In this document: positions 23,849 to 32,338 of the stretch, one piece after another
How positions within the stretch are numbered: position 1 is the first letter of the stretch
How the letters are laid out: every line of letters starts with the position of its first letter
Origin: Schaalia cardiffensis
Lineage (GTDB): Bacteria; Actinomycetota; Actinomycetes; Actinomycetales; Actinomycetaceae
NCBI RefSeq assembly: GCF_016405145.1
Contig: NZ_JAEKIA010000010.1
Location: forward strand, 1-64,000
Length of the DNA stretch: 64,000 bases
Reading direction: 5' to 3'
Program-made: the position numbers and the translations under genes
The notes under the pieces: model-generated
Told to the model about the DNA's origin: nothing
Seen by the model: only the letters and a program-made list of their open reading frames with translations
Databases searched by the model: none

Positions 23849-24691
23849 CGGCTGATCGCCAGGCCGACTACCGGCGCGCATTGGACGACCTACGGGTCCG
23901 TCCTGACACGCGCGCTCCCAGGCCCGGTCCATGCGTGCGCGACCTGCCGAGGAGCCGCAGGCAACGACTACAAGTTCTGTCCTGCCTGCAATGGGCGTTA
24001 CGGGCAGGGGAAGACCCCTCGCCTGGGCTTCTGCTTGTACGCGGTCAAGGGTGCACAGCTCTATCGGTCGCTCTTCGCCTGCAAGGAGAGCGGTGAGGCG
24101 CGCTACGTCCAGGATGCGCGCCAGCTCATCCGTGGAGTCCTCTACTTCGCCTTCGCCGACCACTACCGCTGTCTGGAAGCGCAGGAAGGTTCCGTCGACG
24201 CGTGGTGCATCGTTCCCTCACTGCGTTCGACAGTCAACACGAAGTCCGTTGACCACGCGTTGTCGCGAATCGCGTCCAAGCACTCGCAGCGGCGACCGGC
24301 TTCCCGAGCTCAACCTGTGGACGACTCCAGGGGAAGGCAAGCGCGTCTACCAGCCAGAACGGCTCCACCTCGTCCATACGCCCGACGCCGATCGTGCGCG
24401 GCACGTGCTGCTCATCGAAGACACCTGGGTCACGGGCAGCAACGCCCGCTCGGCGGCGGAAGCCCTCTTCAGGGAGGGAATCGAGAAGGTGTCGATCCTG
24501 ACGATCGCCCGCCTCGTGGATAGTGGATACGCTCCCGCGCAGCCGCTCGTCGACCGCATTCGCGACCTCGCGAACACGCCGGACTCGATGTGGGCGTGCC
24601 CGTGGACCCGTTCTGGGAACTGCCCGACGATCCGGTAGACGAGTCGCCGCGAGCGATGTGCAGCCGCAGAGCGGTCAAGCATTGTCAGTAG
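23845..24691 (+). pseudogene. Frameshifted phosphoribosyltransferase-like gene
   Basis: The product can only be read by changing frame three times, each by +1, near 23923, 24292 and 24592. The joined protein has a zinc ribbon (CATCRGAAG...YKFCPACNGRYG), a central part (AVKGAQLYRSLFACK, DAWCIVPSLRST) and a phosphoribosyltransferase signature VLLIEDTWVTGSNARSAAEAL. It ends at the TAG of 24689-24691. It resembles ComF-like transferases. The gene starts within the dprA stop (ATGA), so the two were an operon. Sequencing error is possible but three shifts argue for decay. Confidence 0.75.
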
Positions 24692-24785
24692 CTCCGCGCG
24701 GGTCGCCCTACTCGAGCAGGCGCCGCTGGGTGTGTGTCCCCGTCCGACGTATCTACGAAGGACACGCCAACAGGAAGGACACACA

Positions 24786-25019
24786 ATGACCGACCCCGTG
24801 GAAAAGCTCCTCGAACGCGACGAACACCGAGAGACGATGCTGCGCACTCTGGGAAGCAAGCTGACGACCATGTGGGAAGTCTCCGACGAGTACAAGGACG
24901 CATGGAGGGCCGCGACCGGTGTCGGCTGGGCACGAGCTGACCTCATCAAGGCCGGCTTCGTCGACCCATCGAAGCTGCCACGTAGAACTTCGACGCGTCG
25001 CAGCGTGGACGAAGACTGA
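24786..25019 (+). CDS. Small charged protein of unknown function
   Basis: The ATG at 24786 has AGGAAGGA 6 nt upstream. The 77-residue helical protein (DPVEKLLERDEHRETMLRTLGSKLTTMWEVSDEYKDAW) is followed by a basic C-terminal tail. It is 94 bp after the broken phosphoribosyltransferase gene and ends at a hairpin. No family is recognised. Confidence 0.6.
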   Translation: MTDPVEKLLERDEHRETMLRTLGSKLTTMWEVSDEYKDAWRAATGVGWARADLIKAGFVDPSKLPRRTSTRRSVDED

Positions 25020-25025
25020 GTGCGC

Positions 25026-25059
25026 GTGTGGGCGCCCGGCTTCAGCTGGGCGCCCACAC
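25026..25059. terminator. Terminator-like hairpin between convergent genes
   Basis: GTGTGGGCGCCC (25026-25037) pairs perfectly with GGGCGCCCACAC (25048-25059) around a 10-nt loop. It sits between genes ending at 25019 (+) and 25128 (-). Confidence 0.7.
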
Positions 25060-25127
25060 TCACGTCGATGATGACGGAGTAGGACATGGAAGTCCTGCCC
25101 CTCGACCTGACCGTGTGAACCGAATAA

Positions 25128-25592
25128 TCAGAAGACAGCCTCGTCCGCCTCGTCACCCGTCTCAATCCGGACATTCCCGAAGCGGAGTGTGCCGCCTAGG
25201 AGGGTGCAGACGATCTCCTCATCGGACTCGATGAAGGCTCCAAGCGTTTCGAGCTTGGCCCGATCGTGTGTCGAGTAGCTGTCGACGAGGGGCGTGGGTA
25301 CGAGCCCGATCATTCCCGCGTCAACTGCGAACGAGTGGGCGCCGATAGTGCTGTGAAACACGCCGTCGCCGTAGAGGGTAGTGAGCCCGAGGACGGGGAG
25401 TCCGTCAACGTCTGCGAGCAGGAGGCCGGAGGCGAAAGCGTTAGCGTTGCTTTCGGCGGCTTGAAGAATCTCGGACCACTGCGCCTGGTCCTCGAAGACG
25501 TAGCTCGGGTCGCCGAGGAAGTATGCGCCGGGAGGCATAGTGACTTGGGCGCCGTAGCGGATGGGCAGCTCGTTCGGTGTTGTGATGGGCAT
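25128..25592 (-). CDS. GDPSYV-motif protein of unknown function
   Basis: The ATG at 25592 is favoured over 25607 because GGAAAGGGAAG precedes it. The 154-residue protein contains PPGAYFLGDPSYVF near the start, LYGDGVFHSTIGAHSFAVDAGMIGLVP in the middle, and an acidic end. Proteins with a GDPCYV-like start and a GDG...VDxGxIG centre are common in phages and plasmids; their function is unknown to me. It follows the methylase-helicase gene by about 75 bp and may be the last gene of that operon. Confidence 0.6.
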   Translation of the reverse strand: MPITTPNELPIRYGAQVTMPPGAYFLGDPSYVFEDQAQWSEILQAAESNANAFASGLLLADVDGLPVLGLTTLYGDGVFHSTIGAHSFAVDAGMIGLVPTPLVDSYSTHDRAKLETLGAFIESDEEIVCTLLGGTLRFGNVRIETGDEADEAVF

Positions 25593-25667
25593 GTCTTCCC
25601 TTTCCATGCGTGGGGATGTGGAGCCTCTACAGCGTCACACGGGGCATAGGCATTTGCGGCTGCTGCC

Positions 25668-28600
25668 TCAGTGAAGGGGGATGGCGGCCTTTCCGGCGGA
25701 GCGCTGCGTCCAGGTGTGTGGCGCGGGTGGAGCGCTCGGGGAGGCGACGCGGCATTGTCGTGTGTCCCCGAGGGGGAGGGCGCGTACTCGCGCCACGTCG
25801 GCGTCGATGCCTCTGGGCGTGGGGTCGAGCTCGGGGATGAGTTGTTGCCCGTGGGCGGCTTGGCTCATCTGGCGGCGAATCGCGTCGAGCTCGGCCTGGG
25901 CGGCTGCAAGCCGGTCGGTGTAGGGGTTGGGGCGGGCGAGCTCGGCGGTTGCCCGGTCGCGTTCGGCCTGGGCGTCGTCGGCGTGCTGGCGGTATCGCTT
26001 GGCAGTGGTGGCCAGGTTGGTCGCGTGGTTCTCGAGCTTGCGGATGACGCCGAGGGCTTGGGAGGGGTCGCGAAGGTCGGTGACGGCGAAGCGGACGGCC
26101 TCGTTGGTGAGGTACTCGTCGTCCATGTGGAGGTCTTTGAGGGCTGCGACGAGGACGGTGGGTTTGCTCATGTCGGGGTAGTCGTAGGCGTCCCGTGGAG
26201 CGGGTGCGACGCCGAAGACGAATTGGTGTCCGGCGACGGTGACCTCGACGTTGGGGAGGCCTTGCCGGTGGAAGTTGATGTATGCCATCCGGTTGGAGCT
26301 CAGGTCGCAGGCGGTGAGCGTGCGGGTGAGCGTGGCGGCGGCGTCGGCGCGGGTGTCGGCCAGGATGTCGGCGATGCGGGCGGTGAAGTCGTCGCCCTTG
26401 GTGGATGTGGTGCGGGCGGCGAGGTCTTCTCGGATCTGGGCCTTGCGAGTGAGGGCTGTGATCTGCCGGTCGAAGGAGGGGAGTATGGTGCGTAGGTGGG
26501 AGTGCTGTAGCTCGTGGTTCTTGGAGCGGGCCTGGTAGGTGGTGACCTGGTTCTTCAGGCGGGCTTCTTCGAGGAGGAGGGGGTTGCCAGATGCAATCGC
26601 CTTGACTTGGGCGTAGGAGGCTTCCTCGGTGCCTGCGGAGATGTCTTCGGCGGTGCGGCCTGCGAGCTGGTGGGTCATCACCTGGTTGATGAAGCGGGCT
26701 TTGCGTTCGAGGGTCTGCCAGGAGTATTCGTCGAAGGAGTGCTCGGTGACGTAGCGGAAGATCTGAACCTCGTCGTTCTGGTTGCCTTGGCGCAGGATGC
26801 GGCCCTCCCGCTGGGCGATGTCGGCTGGCCTCCAAGGGGCGGTGACGTGGTGGAGAGCGGCCGCGCGGGCTTGGATGTTCGCGCCGGTGCCCATCTTCTC
26901 GGTGGAGCCGATGAGGATGTTGATGGCTCCGTTGCGGGCTTGCATGAACAGGCGGTCCTTTTCGTCGGTGCTGGTGGCGTCGTGGGTGAAGGCGATCTTG
27001 TCGGCGGGCACGCCCGCGTCGACGAGAAGGGTCTTGAGCTCGTCGTAGAGGTTCCAGCCCTTCTTCGGGGTGCCCTGGTCGCAGAAGACGAGCTGGAGCG
27101 CTCCGGGGATGGGGGAGAGTTCCCCTGTTGCATCCTGGTAGGTCCGGCTCTTGGTCTCGTGGTAGATGCGGGCGACGTTTGCTGCTACGGCGTCGATCTT
27201 CTGGCTGCTGATGGGGCTCGTGACGCCTGTGAGGGCTCTGGTGGCGGACTGGTCGGAGAGGAGCCTGTAGTCGGTGGCCAGGGCGCGGCCGTCGCTGGTG
27301 ATGGCGAGGAAGTTGTCCTCGTATGCGGGCACAGCACCGTTGTGGATGCGGTCAGCGCGCGCGGAGATCGCCTCGGTGAACTCGTTCATCGCGGCCCCGA
27401 TGTTGACGGCGACGACCTCGGGTTCGCGTGCGCCGTTGGTGCGGGCGGCGAGTTCGGGGATCTTCAGGTCGAGCTGGCTGCGGGTCTTCACGTCGGCGAA
27501 CACGCCCCACATGGTCATGAGCTCGGGCATGTTCTGGAAGCGGGCGACCCGCTGCTTGGCGGCGAGGGCGCCGGAGACGGTTGATTCGATCCTTTGCTCC
27601 GTGGCGGTGAACGTCCGAGCCCATTCGTTGAAGGTCGTGAGCCCAGCGTCGGTGAGTAGGTCGGGGCGCAGGTAGTGGGTCATGACCCACATCTCGCCCA
27701 TCGTGTTGGCGATCGGGGTGGCGGTCGCGAAGGTCGCGACGCGGTCCCCGTGCGTTGCGCGCAGCCAGTCGAGCTTCATGTCCAGGTCGGTGCACTTGGC
27801 TGCCGAGGTGCTGGCGATCACGCCGTCGATCTCCGTGTTCGCCGCGAGGTTCTTGTAGTAGTGGGCCTCGTCGACGACGAGGTAGTCGACGCCGAGCTCC
27901 TCGAAGACGAGGCCAGCGTCGGAGGCTGCCTCGGCTGCTGCCTGTGCTTCGTCGAGTCTCGTTTGGAGTTTCTTCCGTTTCGATTCCGCCTTGCGAATGG
28001 ACATGGAGTCGGTGGCCTGTGCGAGCCAGGCGTCGAGGTCGGCGAGCTCCTTGTTCTCGTATGCGGCTCTGGTCTGCTTCGAGACGCGGATTCTCTTGAA
28101 CGCGGCTTGTGTGCAGATCACGGCGTCCCACTCGCTGGTGGTGGCCCGAGCGAAGAAGTCTTGGCGGCCTTCGGGCTTGGAGAAGCGCTGGGAGTCGGCG
28201 GTGAGGATACGAGCGTGGGGATATGCCTGGAGCCATTCGCGTTCGAACTGGCCGAGCATGTGGTTGGGGACGATGATCATCGGCTTGGAGACGAGGCCGA
28301 GGCGCTTCTGCTCCATGACGCCGCACACCATTTCCAGTGTCTTCCCGGCGCCGACCTCGTGGAACAGGCCGCAGGTAGGTTCGGCGATCATTCGGGCGAT
28401 CGCGGCTCGCTGGTGGGTGCGGAGCGTGAACGTGGAGGCGAGGCCGGGTAGCTGGAGGTGGCGGCCAGCGTCCTCGTAGCTGCGGGGTACGAGCGAGTTG
28501 AAGCGTTCGTTGTAGGTGGCGACGAGGCGTCGTGCCCGGTGGGGGTCGCGCCAGATCCACTGCTGGAACGCCTCGCGAATCTCGTCTGCCTTGCCCTGGG

Positions 28601-31600
28601 CGGCCTCAGTCGCGGCCCGGTTGACAACGGTGCGGGTGGTCGGTGATCCGTCGTCGCGCGTCACGGGAACCGTGTCGGTGACCTTGATTTCCTTGGAGTT
28701 CAGCAGGTCCTTGAAGATGTCGGTTCCGGTCTTGCGGTCGGTTCCCCATCGGGAGGTCTGGTTGATGCCGTGCGTGGGGGCGCCGGTGAGGCCCCACCCT
28801 TCTGACGGGTTGTACGTGAGCCGTCCGGGAAGGTTGAGCTCGCGAGACAGGAACGCCTGGTGGTCCTTCACGGGGATCCAGGGGGCGCCGAGGGTGACGC
28901 AGATATCGGCGATTCCGAGGTCTTCGGGCATGACGGACTGGAGGGCGTCAACGTTGGCCTGGAACGCCGGGTCGGTGAGGGCCAGCTCCTTGGCGGCCGC
29001 GAGCTTGGCGCGCACGTTGCCCGACAGGTACTCCTCGCGGCGCACGATGTGGCCTTCGGGGGTGTCGAACACGAGCTCGCCGAGCGTGGCGCGAGCTTCT
29101 CTGGTGTCTGTGGCTGCGAGTAGGTACTGGCAGTAGTCGAGGTCGATGCTGCCCTTCTGGTCGAGGCAGATCGCGAGTGCGTCTTCAGGGGTCGAAGCGC
29201 CCTTGGGGACATATGAGGCGAACACTTGGCGTCGCTCCAGCAGCGGAGCGGGCCGGCCAGTCTCGGCCTCGTCGTCGTAGACCTCGATGGCGCGGGTGAG
29301 TGCGGCGTAGGGGTCCTTCGCGAAGATCCGGAAGACCGGCGGGCGCGTGGTGATGATGTCCTCTTCCTGTTCACCGGTCTTCTTGTCGATCGTGATGTGC
29401 GTGCGGTGCTTGGCGCGGTTGAGGGGACCGAAGTCCACGGTGTAGGCCATGTAGGCGTCCCGCAGGCCCTGGCGGCATGCCGTCATCTCGGGCGTGTCCG
29501 TGCGGCTGCGGGTCTCCAGGGTGAGGAGGGTCCGGGTTCGGTCGCGAAGATCGAGCAGGCGCGCGAGCTCGGCCTGCTGAGTCTTGGGGACCTTGATCGC
29601 TTCCCAGCCGTCGGCGCCGAGGCGTTCGAAGGCGCCCTTGTTGGATCGCAGGGAGCCGAGCTCGCGCGCGTCCACGGTGATGCCTGCGGTCGCGTCGATG
29701 GTGGGAGCTGGGGTGGAGTCGTAGGCTAGGCCCTCAATGGTCGCCTGGGTGAGGTCCTGGTCGAGGCGGCTCGTGATCTGGGCTGCGATGGTGGAGGCGT
29801 CCGTCGTGGAAGCGACGTGAAGGCCGACTGCGCCGTAGAGGCCCCGCGTGGCGGACATGGTGCCGATCACCCGGTCCGGTCGGCTCATGATCGCATCGTT
29901 GATCGCGACCGGGGTCGCCTCGGGGGCGAGAACGTGAGAGTGAGCGTGCTCCCAGGTGAACGCACGAGGCTCTTCACCGTCCTTGCGGACGCGGAAGACG
30001 AGGAGGTCGGTGACGACCTGCGTGTCGGCGGTCTGCTCGTGAGCGCCCGACGGGAGACGGATCGCGGAGATGAGGTCGGCGCGCTCGTACATGTCACGGC
30101 GGGCGGACGGGTTCTTCGCGTCGAGCGTGTGGTGGCTGGTCAGGACTGCGACGTAGCCGCCGGGCTTGGTCTGGGCGAGAGCTTTGATGATGAAGTGGTT
30201 GTGGATGGAGTGCTCGCCGGGGTTGTTCGCCGGATCGTAGAGGGCGTAGTCCCCGAAGGGGACGTTCCCTACCGCAGCGTCGAAAAGCCGGGTTGTCGGT
30301 GTCTTTTCGTAACCCTCGTTGCGGATTTCCGCGTTCGGGTACAAGGCGTGGGCGATTCGGCTGGTCGTCGGGTCGAGTTCGACGCCCGTCATGGCCACGC
30401 TGTCGGGGGCGAGCCCGATGAAGGTGCCCGCCCCGCATCCGGGCTCGAGGACGTGCCCGGAGGTGAGGCCGTGGGCGGCGAGGGAGTGCCAGATCGCTTC
30501 GACGTATTGGGCGTGGGTGTAGTGGGCGTTGAGGACGCTGGCGCGCGCCTGGGCGTAGTCCTCATCGTTGAGGAGGCCCTGGAGGTGCTCGCGCCGTGAG
30601 GCCCATTCGGGCTTGGACTCATCGAACATCCCCGACAGGCCGCCCCATCCGCTCCACTGGGCGAGCTGAGCCTGCTCGGCAGGGGTGGCGGGGCGGCCTT
30701 CGGATTCGAGGACGTGAAGGAGGCTGATCGCGTGGAGGTTCGCGTCGGCTCGCCGCGTGGGGGTGGAGGGCGTCGCGTGTGATGACGGGGTGAAGGAGGG
30801 GCCTACTGCTCGTCCTCTGCCGTCAGCTCCATGAGGTCCTCCCAGTCCAGGCCCTTGCGCTGCGCGAGCTGCAAGATCAGATCGTTCACCCACTGGGAGA
30901 AGGGGCGCGTCTCGCCAACCCAGAACGGAATCGGAGTGGGATACCGATGCGTCGAGCTGATCGTGTCCCACTGGGCCGGCGGAGTCTCCACCAGACCCTC
31001 CGGCAGGGGCCGGTCGAGCCACCACGTCATGAACCAGACGAGGATCGTCTCGGTATCCACGGGGCCGTGGTTGAGCATCCACTGTGCTGCCCGGTCTCTG
31101 TCGTCGCCCTGGACCAGCATCGTCAACCGATCCAAGTCGAGCTTCGGATCGAAGTCGGATTCCGTCCAGGGAGCTCCGTTCCAGTCCGATCCCATCCCGG
31201 TCAGGATGCACAGTCGCGCCATCGCCAGCTCGTAGAAGCGCGTGAGGATCTCCTTCTCGAGCTGATTCTGGAGCAGCCGGATCTCCTGCGGGTCCGTCGT
31301 GTCCTCGACCGCGTACTCCCCAGCCCAGTCGATCGGACTCCAGGCCGGATCCGTCGGGTTGAAGAGCTGGGCGTGCTCCTCGATGGTCTCCTCGAGGAAG
31401 ATCTGCTCCCAATGGGTCATCGTGTCGATGAGGAACACGCTCGCTTGCCTGTCGCTGAGAATCCGGTCCTTCCACCACTGGTACCAGTAGGTTCTGCCGC
31501 TCGTGTCGTAGCGCATCGTGTTCCTCCTTGTAAACGTCCTGCTCTTCGAAGATGGAGAACAGGTCGAGCTGGTTCTCGTCGGTGGTGGTGTGCCGGGCCA

Positions 31601-31601
31601 T
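25668..31601 (-). CDS. Giant N6-methylase/SNF2-type helicase
   Basis: Read from ATG 31601 (GGAAGGGA upstream), the frame gives 1,977 residues. The well-supported part is about 25668-30760. It holds the N-terminal WSGWGGL motif, a methyltransferase domain (HVLEPGCGAGTF; catalytic-type NVPFG), a helicase Walker A in GLFHEVGAGKT, VVDEAHYYKN, FATATPIANT, and helicase motif VI-like GTGANIQ...REGRILRQGNQ. Such proteins occur in conjugative elements and phages and probably protect or process transferred DNA. The first 34 residues (QLDLFSIFEEQ) look genuine. The next 240 codons overlap another gene in a different frame and look non-coding, and no ATG, GTG or TTG lies between 30803 and the WSGWGGL motif, so the true start is unresolved. 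Confidence 0.8.
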   Translation of the reverse strand: MARHTTTDENQLDLFSIFEEQDVYKEEHDALRHERQNLLVPVVEGPDSQRQASERVPHRHDDPLGADLPRGDHRGARPALQPDGSGLESDRLGWGVRGRGHDGPAGDPAAPESAREGDPHALLRAGDGATVHPDRDGIGLERSSLDGIRLRSEARLGSVDDAGPGRRQRPGSTVDAQPRPRGYRDDPRLVHDVVARPAPAGGSGGDSAGPVGHDQLDASVSHSDSVLGWRDAPLLPVGERSDLAARAAQGPGLGGPHGADGRGRAVGPSFTPSSHATPSTPTRRADANLHAISLLHVLESEGRPATPAEQAQLAQWSGWGGLSGMFDESKPEWASRREHLQGLLNDEDYAQARASVLNAHYTHAQYVEAIWHSLAAHGLTSGHVLEPGCGAGTFIGLAPDSVAMTGVELDPTTSRIAHALYPNAEIRNEGYEKTPTTRLFDAAVGNVPFGDYALYDPANNPGEHSIHNHFIIKALAQTKPGGYVAVLTSHHTLDAKNPSARRDMYERADLISAIRLPSGAHEQTADTQVVTDLLVFRVRKDGEEPRAFTWEHAHSHVLAPEATPVAINDAIMSRPDRVIGTMSATRGLYGAVGLHVASTTDASTIAAQITSRLDQDLTQATIEGLAYDSTPAPTIDATAGITVDARELGSLRSNKGAFERLGADGWEAIKVPKTQQAELARLLDLRDRTRTLLTLETRSRTDTPEMTACRQGLRDAYMAYTVDFGPLNRAKHRTHITIDKKTGEQEEDIITTRPPVFRIFAKDPYAALTRAIEVYDDEAETGRPAPLLERRQVFASYVPKGASTPEDALAICLDQKGSIDLDYCQYLLAATDTREARATLGELVFDTPEGHIVRREEYLSGNVRAKLAAAKELALTDPAFQANVDALQSVMPEDLGIADICVTLGAPWIPVKDHQAFLSRELNLPGRLTYNPSEGWGLTGAPTHGINQTSRWGTDRKTGTDIFKDLLNSKEIKVTDTVPVTRDDGSPTTRTVVNRAATEAAQGKADEIREAFQQWIWRDPHRARRLVATYNERFNSLVPRSYEDAGRHLQLPGLASTFTLRTHQRAAIARMIAEPTCGLFHEVGAGKTLEMVCGVMEQKRLGLVSKPMIIVPNHMLGQFEREWLQAYPHARILTADSQRFSKPEGRQDFFARATTSEWDAVICTQAAFKRIRVSKQTRAAYENKELADLDAWLAQATDSMSIRKAESKRKKLQTRLDEAQAAAEAASDAGLVFEELGVDYLVVDEAHYYKNLAANTEIDGVIASTSAAKCTDLDMKLDWLRATHGDRVATFATATPIANTMGEMWVMTHYLRPDLLTDAGLTTFNEWARTFTATEQRIESTVSGALAAKQRVARFQNMPELMTMWGVFADVKTRSQLDLKIPELAARTNGAREPEVVAVNIGAAMNEFTEAISARADRIHNGAVPAYEDNFLAITSDGRALATDYRLLSDQSATRALTGVTSPISSQKIDAVAANVARIYHETKSRTYQDATGELSPIPGALQLVFCDQGTPKKGWNLYDELKTLLVDAGVPADKIAFTHDATSTDEKDRLFMQARNGAINILIGSTEKMGTGANIQARAAALHHVTAPWRPADIAQREGRILRQGNQNDEVQIFRYVTEHSFDEYSWQTLERKARFINQVMTHQLAGRTAEDISAGTEEASYAQVKAIASGNPLLLEEARLKNQVTTYQARSKNHELQHSHLRTILPSFDRQITALTRKAQIREDLAARTTSTKGDDFTARIADILADTRADAAATLTRTLTACDLSSNRMAYINFHRQGLPNVEVTVAGHQFVFGVAPAPRDAYDYPDMSKPTVLVAALKDLHMDDEYLTNEAVRFAVTDLRDPSQALGVIRKLENHATNLATTAKRYRQHADDAQAERDRATAELARPNPYTDRLAAAQAELDAIRRQMSQAAHGQQLIPELDPTPRGIDADVARVRALPLGDTRQCRVASPSAPPAPHTWTQRSAGKAAIPLH
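30803..31516 (-). CDS. Unknown protein nested in the 5' part of the methylase-helicase frame
   Basis: The ATG at 31516 has a strong AAGGAGGA site. The 237-residue protein has natural composition, rich in Trp, Tyr and Ile (RTYWYQWWKDRIL, HWEQIFLEETIEEHAQLF, ILVWFMTWWLDRPLPEG), and appears soluble and acidic. No family is recognised. It lies entirely within the open frame of the methylase-helicase but in another frame, after that frame's first 28 codons. Either it was inserted there or the two genes are tightly overlapped. Confidence 0.7.
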   Translation of the reverse strand: MRYDTSGRTYWYQWWKDRILSDRQASVFLIDTMTHWEQIFLEETIEEHAQLFNPTDPAWSPIDWAGEYAVEDTTDPQEIRLLQNQLEKEILTRFYELAMARLCILTGMGSDWNGAPWTESDFDPKLDLDRLTMLVQGDDRDRAAQWMLNHGPVDTETILVWFMTWWLDRPLPEGLVETPPAQWDTISSTHRYPTPIPFWVGETRPFSQWVNDLILQLAQRKGLDWEDLMELTAEDEQ

Positions 31602-31741
31602 CGGTGGTCCCTTCCCGTGGTGATCGCTTCTGTGATCACGTCGGGTGTGCACACACACCGGGGGTGCCCGCGCTGCGGGTGGTGCGGGCGTTGCGGGCTG
31701 TGCTGGTAATGGTGTCAGTGCCCGCTGGCGTTTGCGTCCGC

Positions 31742-32107
31742 CTACTCGTCGTCGGTGCGGGCGAGGGCGAGGTCGTCGGTGGCGAGGTCGGCGCCGATGT
31801 GGTCGACCCACACCTGGTGGGAGAGGCGCGTCTCGCCGTCGCGTCCCGTCCACTCGCGCACGCTGTAGGTTCCGGCGAAGACGATGCGTCGGTTGCCTGC
31901 ACGTTCCTGGAAGCCGACGAGCCTTTCGCCGGGGGTGCCGGGGATGGTGAGGTCGTAGAAGACGGTGGCGCCTTCGGCCCATTCACCGTCCTCGCTTCGC
32001 ACACGGTCGGTGACGGCGACCCTGGCGTGCGTGAGCGTGCGCCCCCGGTCGGTGGTGGTCGTGGCGGGTGCGCCGGTGAGGTTTCCGCTGCGGATGATGT
32101 AGCTCAT
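31742..32107 (-). CDS. ssb: Single-stranded DNA-binding protein
   Basis: This 121-residue OB-fold protein starts MSYIIRSGNLTGAP and has HARVAVTDRV, FYDLTIPGTPGERLVGFQERAG, RRIVFAGTYSVREWTGRDGETR, all typical of SSB. The acidic end (DDLALARTDDE) lacks the classical DDDIPF tip. GAAAGGA precedes the ATG. It would coat the transferred strand. Confidence 0.85.
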   Translation of the reverse strand: MSYIIRSGNLTGAPATTTTDRGRTLTHARVAVTDRVRSEDGEWAEGATVFYDLTIPGTPGERLVGFQERAGNRRIVFAGTYSVREWTGRDGETRLSHQVWVDHIGADLATDDLALARTDDE

Positions 32108-32127
32108 GATGGTGTCCTTTCAGGGGG

Positions 32128-32319
32128 TCAGTTGAGGAGTGCGTGGGCTGCCATGAGGTAGGCGGCGGCGCTGAGGATGGCGACGCCGCTGATCGTCAGG
32201 AAGCTTGCCTTCTGATACTCGGGTTCAGCGTTGGACGCGATGGCGGCTCCGACGACGAGTGAGGAGACGGTTGACAGGCTCATGACGGTGCCTGCGACGG
32301 CGGCGAATACGGGGGACAT
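32128..32319 (-). CDS. Small two-helix membrane protein
   Basis: The 63-residue product has two membrane helices (about 5-28 and 41-61) joined by NAEPEYQKASF. GAAAGG precedes the ATG. It is between the hydrolase and ssb genes, so it may be a small transfer-channel component. No family is recognised. Confidence 0.6.
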   Translation of the reverse strand: MSPVFAAVAGTVMSLSTVSSLVVGAAIASNAEPEYQKASFLTISGVAILSAAAYLMAAHALLN

Positions 32320-32338
32320 GTTCGGGGCCTTTCGGGGT

